Notes under the pieces: model-generated
Databases searched by the model: none
What the model was told of the DNA's origin: nothing
Seen by the model: only the letters and a program-made list of their open reading frames with translations
Part shown: positions 4,338 through 9,004 of the stretch, piece after piece
How the letters are laid out: every line of letters starts with the position of its first letter
Numbering within the stretch: position 1 is the first letter of the stretch
Assembly: GCA_947587775.1 (NCBI GenBank)
Contig: CANPYD010000038.1
Location: forward strand, 1-9,004
Reading direction: 5' to 3'
DNA: 9,004 bases
DNA from: an uncultured Clostridia bacterium
GTDB lineage: Bacteria; Bacillota; Clostridia; Christensenellales; Borkfalkiaceae
Position numbers and translations under genes: made by a program

Positions 4338-6433
4338 AACCTGAAATTCTCGCCCCTGCGGGGGATGAAACAACGGCGTATGCCGCGCTCAATGCGGGTG
4401 CGGACGCCATCTATCTCGGACTTACCAGATTTTCCGCACGCGAAAGTGCGGAAAATTTTGACGCAGATGCACTCCTGCGCGTCACAAGATATGCCCATCT
4501 CTTGGGGGCGAAGGTCTACGTCGCCCTCAACACTCTGATAAAAGACGACGAGACGGACGCCTTCTTTACCGCCGTAAGAGATGCGTGGGAAGGGGGCGCG
4601 GACGCGATTCTGATGCAGGATCTCTTCCTCGGGAAGCTCGTCAAGGAGAAATACCCCGGGATCGTCCTGCATCTCTCCACACAGGGCGGCTGCTGCAACA
4701 CTTACGGCGCACAGGTCGCAAAGGACTACGGCTTTTCGCGCGCCGTACTTGCCCGCGAGACCCCTCTTTCCGAAATCGAAGCGATCTCAAAGATCATCGA
4801 GACGGAAGTTTTCGTGCAGGGGGCGCTCTGCACCTGCTTTTCGGGGCAGTGCTACATGAGTTCCTTCGCGGGAAACAACAGCGGCAACCGCGGCAGATGC
4901 AAACAGCCCTGCCGCAAGCTCTATTCCATCGACAGAAAGGGGTATGAAGAGCCCGCCTATGCGCTCTCCCTATCCGATCTCTCCGTGGGGGAGCGGGTCG
5001 GGGAGCTCTTGAATGCGGGGGTGACCTCGCTCAAAATCGAGGGCAGGATGCGCCGCCCCGCCTACTGCGCCGCCGCCGTGAGATATGTGCGGGCATGCCT
5101 CGAAGGGAAGGGGAACGAAGCGCTCTCCGACCTCATGCGCGCCTACAACCGCGGCGGATATACGCGCGGGCTCGCCTTCGGGCAGGACAAGACGCTTCTT
5201 TCCCGCAATGTTCAGGGACATATCGGGGAAGCTGTCGGAAAGGTCTCTTTTGTCGGCGGCAAGCCCTTCTGCATAAGCGGTTTCAGGCCGCGGAAGGGGG
5301 ACGGGTTCAAGATTTTAAGAGCGGGCAAAGAGGTCGCGGGCGCGATCTCTTCGGAGACCGCCGCGAACGGGTTTTATCTCAATGCGAACGCCAAAGTTGC
5401 GGCGGGGGATGTCGTTTGCGTGACGACGGACGCCGCTTCCTCAGAGCGCGTTCTCTCGGGCGAAAAACGGCGGGAGATCGCTGTCTCTGCACGCTTTCTT
5501 GCGGGGGAACGGGCGCGCATCTCCTGCGGGGAGTTTGGATTCGAGGGCGGTGACATTCTTCAGCCCGCCCGAAGCGCCCCGCTCGGTGAAGCGCAGATCG
5601 CGGAGTGCTTCCGAAAGACGGGCGACCTGCCCCTTTCCCCGATCGTACAAGTCGAAACGGACGGCGTGTTTCTGCCAAAGTCGGCGCTCAATGCCCTCAG
5701 AAGAGAATTTTACGCCGCGTTTGCCGAATTTTCGGATCCCAAACGGCATCTTGCGCCGCAGACATTTATCCCGCCCATTCTTCCCCCCGCAGGGACAACG
5801 CTTACCGCGGTCATCGCGGAAGAGAAGCAGGACGCGGACATTTTCATCTGTAAACCGCGGGACTATGCGTCCCTTCCCATGGGCGGAAAAGGGGTCTATC
5901 TGTATCTTCCGCCCCTCTTTACGGCGGAGGACGAGGCGTTGCTTGCGCCCCATCTTACCCGATTCGAGGGGATCTACTGCGAGGGCTACTACGGCATTGC
6001 GCTTGCGAAAAAATACGGCATCAAGCTGTTTGCGGGCACGGGGTTCAATCTCACCAACCGTTACGCGGTCGCGGGCGTCTCGGCGGTAGCGGCCTGTTTT
6101 GCGCTCTCCAAAGAAATTTCCCGCACCGAACAGGAGCGGCTGAACACGGAGGGGGCGTTCGTCCTTTCGGACGGGGCGGTCAAGGTGATGGATCTTTGCT
6201 ACTGTCCCTTTGAAAAGAGCTGTACAGACTGCGACAGGCGCGCCGTCTATACCCTTTCGGATGAGGAGGGAAGGAAGTTCCCGCTCAGGCGGTATCGCCT
6301 CGGAAATTGCCGCTTCGAAGTCTATAATTGCGCTCCCCTTGCGGGCATGGGTGGGGCAAATGCGCTCTACGACCGCTCCGTCAGGGTCGACGGCACGCCC
6401 ACGCGCGGGCACGGCGCAAGGAGTATTTTATGA
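4334..6433 (+). CDS. U32 family protein, probable RNA hydroxylation enzyme
   Basis: The 699-residue protein belongs to the family annotated as peptidase U32. Characterised members (E. coli RlhA and TrhP, B. subtilis TrhP1/TrhP2) are needed for hydroxylation of 23S rRNA C2501 or of tRNA U34, so a role in RNA modification is more likely than proteolysis; its substrate is unknown. The N-terminal barrel starts with EILAPAG and has GADAIYLGLTRFSAR and AENF. The family cysteine region is GALCTCFSGQCYMSS then NRGRCKQPCR, with C166, C168, C173, C189 and C193 (iron-sulfur site in the family). LKIEGRM ends at 239. The long C-terminal half resembles the extended, RlhA-like (DUF3656-type) forms. It carries more cysteines: C622, C624, C630, C633, C659, C666, around FPLRRYR. 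The gene overlaps hprK and mutS2 by ATGA at each end and lacks a well-spaced Shine-Dalgarno sequence, so translation is probably coupled to hprK. Confidence 0.92.
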   Translation: MKPEILAPAGDETTAYAALNAGADAIYLGLTRFSARESAENFDADALLRVTRYAHLLGAKVYVALNTLIKDDETDAFFTAVRDAWEGGADAILMQDLFLGKLVKEKYPGIVLHLSTQGGCCNTYGAQVAKDYGFSRAVLARETPLSEIEAISKIIETEVFVQGALCTCFSGQCYMSSFAGNNSGNRGRCKQPCRKLYSIDRKGYEEPAYALSLSDLSVGERVGELLNAGVTSLKIEGRMRRPAYCAAAVRYVRACLEGKGNEALSDLMRAYNRGGYTRGLAFGQDKTLLSRNVQGHIGEAVGKVSFVGGKPFCISGFRPRKGDGFKILRAGKEVAGAISSETAANGFYLNANAKVAAGDVVCVTTDAASSERVLSGEKRREIAVSARFLAGERARISCGEFGFEGGDILQPARSAPLGEAQIAECFRKTGDLPLSPIVQVETDGVFLPKSALNALRREFYAAFAEFSDPKRHLAPQTFIPPILPPAGTTLTAVIAEEKQDADIFICKPRDYASLPMGGKGVYLYLPPLFTAEDEALLAPHLTRFEGIYCEGYYGIALAKKYGIKLFAGTGFNLTNRYAVAGVSAVAACFALSKEISRTEQERLNTEGAFVLSDGAVKVMDLCYCPFEKSCTDCDRRAVYTLSDEEGRKFPLRRYRLGNCRFEVYNCAPLAGMGGANALYDRSVRVDGTPTRGHGARSIL
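4429..4456 (+). other. Perfect 11-bp inverted repeat inside the U32 gene
   Basis: ATTTTCCGCAC (4429-4439) and GTGCGGAAAAT (4446-4456) are exact reverse complements around the loop GCGAAA, about 95 bases after the U32 start codon. They encode the conserved FSARESAENF region. In mRNA this would be a stable hairpin, followed by only four Us (4456-4459) that begin after an A-run, so it is a poor intrinsic terminator. It may pause or attenuate translation or be a processing site, or may be chance within a conserved protein motif. Confidence 0.45.
6418..6423 (+). promoter_or_regulatory. Ribosome binding site of mutS2
   Basis: AAGGAG lies six bases before the ATG at 6430 and is the only clear Shine-Dalgarno sequence in the operon. 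It decides the mutS2 start: an upstream ATG at 6328 in the same frame would add an arginine-rich extension lying inside the U32 gene and unlike any MutS2 N-terminus. Confidence 0.85.
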
Positions 6434-8775
6434 ACAGACATCAACAGAGGCTGGAACTCGATAAGATCCTTTCGGCGGTGGCGGAACATGCCTCGCTCGA
6501 GGGTTCCCGTGCGGCGATCCTCTCTCTCACGCCCGCAACGGAGCTTGCGGAGGCCAACCGCCTGCTGTCCATGACGGCGGAAGCGAGCCTTCTGCTCTTC
6601 GAGCTCGGCGTCGGGCGGATCCCCTCGTTCGAACCCGTGGGGGACGCTTTGGAGCGTGCGGAGAAGGGCTCCGTCCTCTCCTGCGGCGAGCTCATCAACG
6701 TTGCAAGGCTTCTGTGTGCGGCGCGCGTGTGCTACCGCGGCGTGCACGCCTTTTCGGACGGGCGCGTCGAGGGCATGAAGGCACTCACCGACCGCCTGCT
6801 GTTCGATGAAGCGCTCGAAGAGGACATCGGCAAAAAGATCATTTCGGAGAGCGAGATCGCGGATACCGCGAGCGAAAAGCTCTATACTGTCCGCAGGGAG
6901 ATCAGGCTCCTCGGCGAGAGGATCCGCGCAAGGCTTTCGGCATACCTCAGCGGGGAAGAGAGAAAATTCTTGCAGGACGACGTCGTGACCGTCCGCGGGG
7001 ATCGATTCGTCATTCCCGTCAAGGCGGAGTACAAGCGCAGCATCCGCGGATTCGTGCACGACCGCTCGGCGAGCGGGGCGACGGTCTTCATCGAGCCCGA
7101 GGAAGTGCTCGAAATGAATAACGAGCTCCGCGACCTCGTTCTGGACGAAAAAGAGGAGACGGAGCGGATCTTAAAGGAGCTCTCACGGGCGGTGGGACGC
7201 ATCCGCGGGCGGTTGGAGACCGATCTCGCCGTCCTCGCGGAGGCGGACGGGTACTACGCCCGCGCCGAATACGGCTACAAAAACAAGTGCACCCGCCCCA
7301 TCCTGAACGGGAAGGGGATTCTCGATATCAGAAAAGGAAGGCATCCGCTTCTCGAGAAGAGGACCGCGGTCCCCGTCTCGGTCGGGCTGGGTGAGGGGTA
7401 TGATTTCCTCCTCATCAGCGGCGCGAACACGGGCGGGAAGACGGTGACGCTCAAGATGTGCGGGCTCTTTTGCCTCATGGCGGCCTGCGGGATCTTTGTG
7501 CCCGCCGCCGAGGGAACGCGGCTCGCCGTCTTTTCGGGCGTCTACTGCGACATCGGCGACAGTCAGTCCATCGAAGAAAATCTCTCCACCTTCTCTTCCC
7601 ATATCCTCAATCTCAAGGAGATCCTCGCCGAGGCGGGGCAAAACAGCCTCGTTCTCATCGATGAACCGGGCGGGGGGACCGATCCCGAGGAGGGTCAGGC
7701 ACTCGCCCGTGCCGTGCTCTCTGCCCTCGAGAGAAAGGGCTGCCGCGGCATCGTCACGACCCATTACACCGCCCTCAAAGAATTCGCGTATGAGCACCCG
7801 CGCATGCAGAACGGCTGCATGGAGTTCGACGCGGGCGATTTCCGCCCTCTCTACCGCCTGAAGATCGGCGCGCCCGGCTCTTCCAACGCGCTTGCGATCT
7901 GTACACGGCTGGGCTTTCCCAAGGAGACGGTGGAGGAAGCGCGGGGGTATCTTTCCGAGGGAGCCCGCTCCTTCGAGAGGACGCTCCGCGCCGCCGAGGA
8001 GAGCAGGGTCGCTTCCGAGCGCCTTCGCGAAGAGAGCGAGCAGATCAAAAAGGAGTGGAACAGCCGCCTTGCGGCGCTCGAAAAAGAGGAAGAAAAGTTC
8101 CGGAAAGAGCGCGAAAAGTTCCTGTTTTCGTCCAAAGCCGAGGCGAGGCGCATCGTGCGGGAGCGCACGGCGCATGCGGAGGAGCTCCTCGGCGAGATCG
8201 AGGAGATCTTCAAAAAGGAGAGCGTCACGGAGAGCGATCTCATCCGCGCCCGCACACTCAAAAATAAAATGCAGATCGAGGAGAAAGAAGAGGACGAGCC
8301 CGTGCGCCTGACCCCCGTCGGAGAGGACGTCAAGGTCGGTGAGACGGTTTTTGTGGGCACCATGTCCGCAGAGGGGGTCGTACTTTCCTGTCGGAAAGAG
8401 AAGAACACGGCGGAAGTGCAGGTCGGGTCTCTCCGCGTGAAGAGCAAGATCTCCGACCTCTTCTATCCCTCCAAAAAACAGGAAAAGAAGGGGGGCGTGC
8501 AGGTCGTGAAGAACCTTGCGGAGACGGTATCGCTTCCCCGCGAGTGCAATCTGATCGGCATGACGGCGGCGGAAGCGCTTCTCGAGGCGGAAAATTTCCT
8601 CGACAAAGCGGTGCTTGCGAACATGTCCGAGGTGCGGATCGTCCACGGCATGGGTACGGGGAAATTGCGCGCAGCCGTACATGGTATGCTCAAAAAACAT
8701 GCGCGGGTGGAGAGTTTCCGCCTCGGCAAATACGGCGAGGGCGAAAGCGGCGTTACGATTGTAAAACTCAAGTGA
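6430..8775 (+). CDS. mutS2: MutS2 ATPase with C-terminal Smr domain
   Basis: MutS2 is a MutS paralogue without the mismatch-recognition domain. It has been linked to suppression of recombination and, in Bacillus subtilis, to sensing and splitting collided ribosomes. The 781-residue protein has the usual length. The core (about 1-300) includes DRFVIPVK (191-198) and the ATVFIEP and MNNEL segments. The ATPase has Walker A GANTGGKT (331-338), LSTFSSH, and Walker B VLIDE (408-412) followed by PGGGTDP; in B. subtilis this last stretch reads DELGAGTDP, so Leu and Ala are replaced by Pro and Gly. TTHY and GAPGSSNA follow. A charged coiled coil spans about 510-615, a KOW-like domain about 634-680, and the Smr domain about 700-781. 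In Smr, HGMGTGKLR (739-747) is intact, but the family LDLRG/LDxH motif reads NLIGM (707-711), so nuclease activity is doubtful. The start overlaps the U32 stop as ATGA and has its own ribosome binding site. Confidence 0.96.
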   Translation: MNRHQQRLELDKILSAVAEHASLEGSRAAILSLTPATELAEANRLLSMTAEASLLLFELGVGRIPSFEPVGDALERAEKGSVLSCGELINVARLLCAARVCYRGVHAFSDGRVEGMKALTDRLLFDEALEEDIGKKIISESEIADTASEKLYTVRREIRLLGERIRARLSAYLSGEERKFLQDDVVTVRGDRFVIPVKAEYKRSIRGFVHDRSASGATVFIEPEEVLEMNNELRDLVLDEKEETERILKELSRAVGRIRGRLETDLAVLAEADGYYARAEYGYKNKCTRPILNGKGILDIRKGRHPLLEKRTAVPVSVGLGEGYDFLLISGANTGGKTVTLKMCGLFCLMAACGIFVPAAEGTRLAVFSGVYCDIGDSQSIEENLSTFSSHILNLKEILAEAGQNSLVLIDEPGGGTDPEEGQALARAVLSALERKGCRGIVTTHYTALKEFAYEHPRMQNGCMEFDAGDFRPLYRLKIGAPGSSNALAICTRLGFPKETVEEARGYLSEGARSFERTLRAAEESRVASERLREESEQIKKEWNSRLAALEKEEEKFRKEREKFLFSSKAEARRIVRERTAHAEELLGEIEEIFKKESVTESDLIRARTLKNKMQIEEKEEDEPVRLTPVGEDVKVGETVFVGTMSAEGVVLSCRKEKNTAEVQVGSLRVKSKISDLFYPSKKQEKKGGVQVVKNLAETVSLPRECNLIGMTAAEALLEAENFLDKAVLANMSEVRIVHGMGTGKLRAAVHGMLKKHARVESFRLGKYGEGESGVTIVKLK

Positions 8776-9004
8776 AATTTCGTTGAATTTGTTTTTTCGT
8801 CCGCGCCTTTGGGTCGCGTGCTTAAAAACAAATTCAACGAGGGGTTAAGTTTTTTGCCTTGTAAAAAAATTCGGCCGTCCCTGTTCTGTTTCACAGGACA
8901 GTAAGCCGAAGGGGTTCGGCAAATTGGGTGCGCTGCCGCAAAAGCGTGGTTTTGCTTCGCGCAGTAATTCAGGAACTCGCCCCACCCCCTTACCTTGGGC
9001 GGCA
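8776..9004 (+). repeat. Structured interspersed element, copy 2 (possible RNA)
   Basis: This starts directly behind the mutS2 stop and shares its core with copy 1. The first hairpin has a perfect 16-pair stem, CGTTGAATTTGTTTTT (8781-8796) with its exact reverse complement at 8824-8839, and an inner CGCG/CGCG stem around the same CCTTTGGG loop. AGGGGTTAA (8840-8848) follows, then TTTGCCTTGTAAAA (8853-8866), ATTCGGCCGTCCCTGTT (8869-8885), the hairpin CCTGT/ACAGG (8880-8884, 8893-8897) and the hairpin GCCGAA-GGGG-TTCGGC (8905-8920). A variable hairpin TGCGC...GCAAAA/TTTTGC...GCGCA (8929-8963) and the tail ending CCCCACCCCCTTA (8973-8992) complete it. Compared with copy 1, 92/143 C-G became T-A, 94/141 C-G became G-C, 95/140 G-C became A-T, 105/129 G-C became T-A, and 213/226 T-A became C-G. 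The last 12 bases (8993-9004) differ from what follows copy 1. No gene is seen. Confidence 0.7.
8781..8855 (+). terminator. Possible weak terminator of the operon (element hairpin plus T-run)
   Basis: The 16-pair stem of copy 2 (8781-8796 with 8824-8839) lies only five bases after the mutS2 stop, and a run of six Ts follows at 8850-8855. The T-run is ten bases from the stem and the lower stem is AT-rich, so it does not fit a classical intrinsic terminator well. No better terminator is visible before the window ends. Copy 1 has the same hairpin but no T-run of this length, so termination is probably not the general purpose of the element. Confidence 0.25.

Noticed and set aside
3384..4373. Minus-strand open frame (329 codons) opposite hprK
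   Set aside because: Codon-register shadow of a clearly identified gene, caused by GC-rich codon use.
5441..6412. Minus-strand open frame (323 codons) opposite the U32 gene
   Set aside because: Same register effect; the + strand frame carries the conserved U32 motifs.
6328..6430. In-frame upstream ATG extending mutS2 by 34 codons
   Set aside because: The extension overlaps the U32 coding sequence and does not resemble MutS2; AAGGAG at 6418-6423 and the ATGA overlap fix the start at 6430.
7183..8700. Minus-strand open frame (505 codons) opposite mutS2
   Set aside because: Same register effect; the + strand frame has Walker A, Walker B and Smr motifs, while the minus frame has composition bias only.
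87..8992. Composite transposon bounded by the two direct element copies
   Set aside because: The enclosed genes are housekeeping genes with no transposase or integrase, and the copies show no matching terminal repeats or target duplications that I can see.

Overview
The window looks like a chromosomal segment of a GC-rich, low-abundance-of-AT-codon Firmicute (Bacillota), most likely an uncultured gut-type Clostridia. The reasons are the HPr kinase/phosphorylase (carbon catabolite repression of Firmicutes), the Firmicutes-type MutS2 with a C-terminal Smr domain, a long clostridial-type U32 protein, and intergenic palindromic modules of a kind I associate, from memory only, with gut Clostridia. 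The lineage is inference; no rRNA or species marker is present.

Layout. Bases 1-791 hold no convincing gene. They are filled with hairpin-forming repeat modules: a possible fragment of an element (1-80), a complete structured element (copy 1, about 87-299), a block of GC-rich hairpins (300-385), a larger hairpin module (386-567) and a third palindromic module (571-730). A good sigma-A-type promoter (757-785) then drives a tight five-gene operon on the + strand: uvrC (792-2603), a Cof-type HAD phosphatase (2600-3409), hprK (3411-4337), a U32 family protein (4334-6433) and mutS2 (6430-8775). Three of the four junctions are ATGA overlaps and the fourth has one spacer base. The window ends in a second copy of the structured element (8776-8992), which begins directly after the mutS2 stop codon.

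How the genes relate. UvrC (nucleotide excision repair nuclease) and MutS2 (DNA recombination control and/or rescue of collided ribosomes) bracket a metabolic regulator (HprK), a generic sugar-phosphate phosphatase type protein (HAD) and a probable RNA-hydroxylation enzyme (U32). They look co-transcribed rather than members of one pathway. The uvrC promoter places the expected transcription start on or within a base or two of the ATG, so the operon mRNA is probably leaderless.

The most interesting signal is not a gene. It is the pair of about 215-base elements that flank the operon in the same orientation. Their core is almost identical, while the hairpin arms differ in sequence but stay complementary (compensatory changes). 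This suggests a selected RNA (or single-stranded DNA) structure that I cannot assign to a known family.
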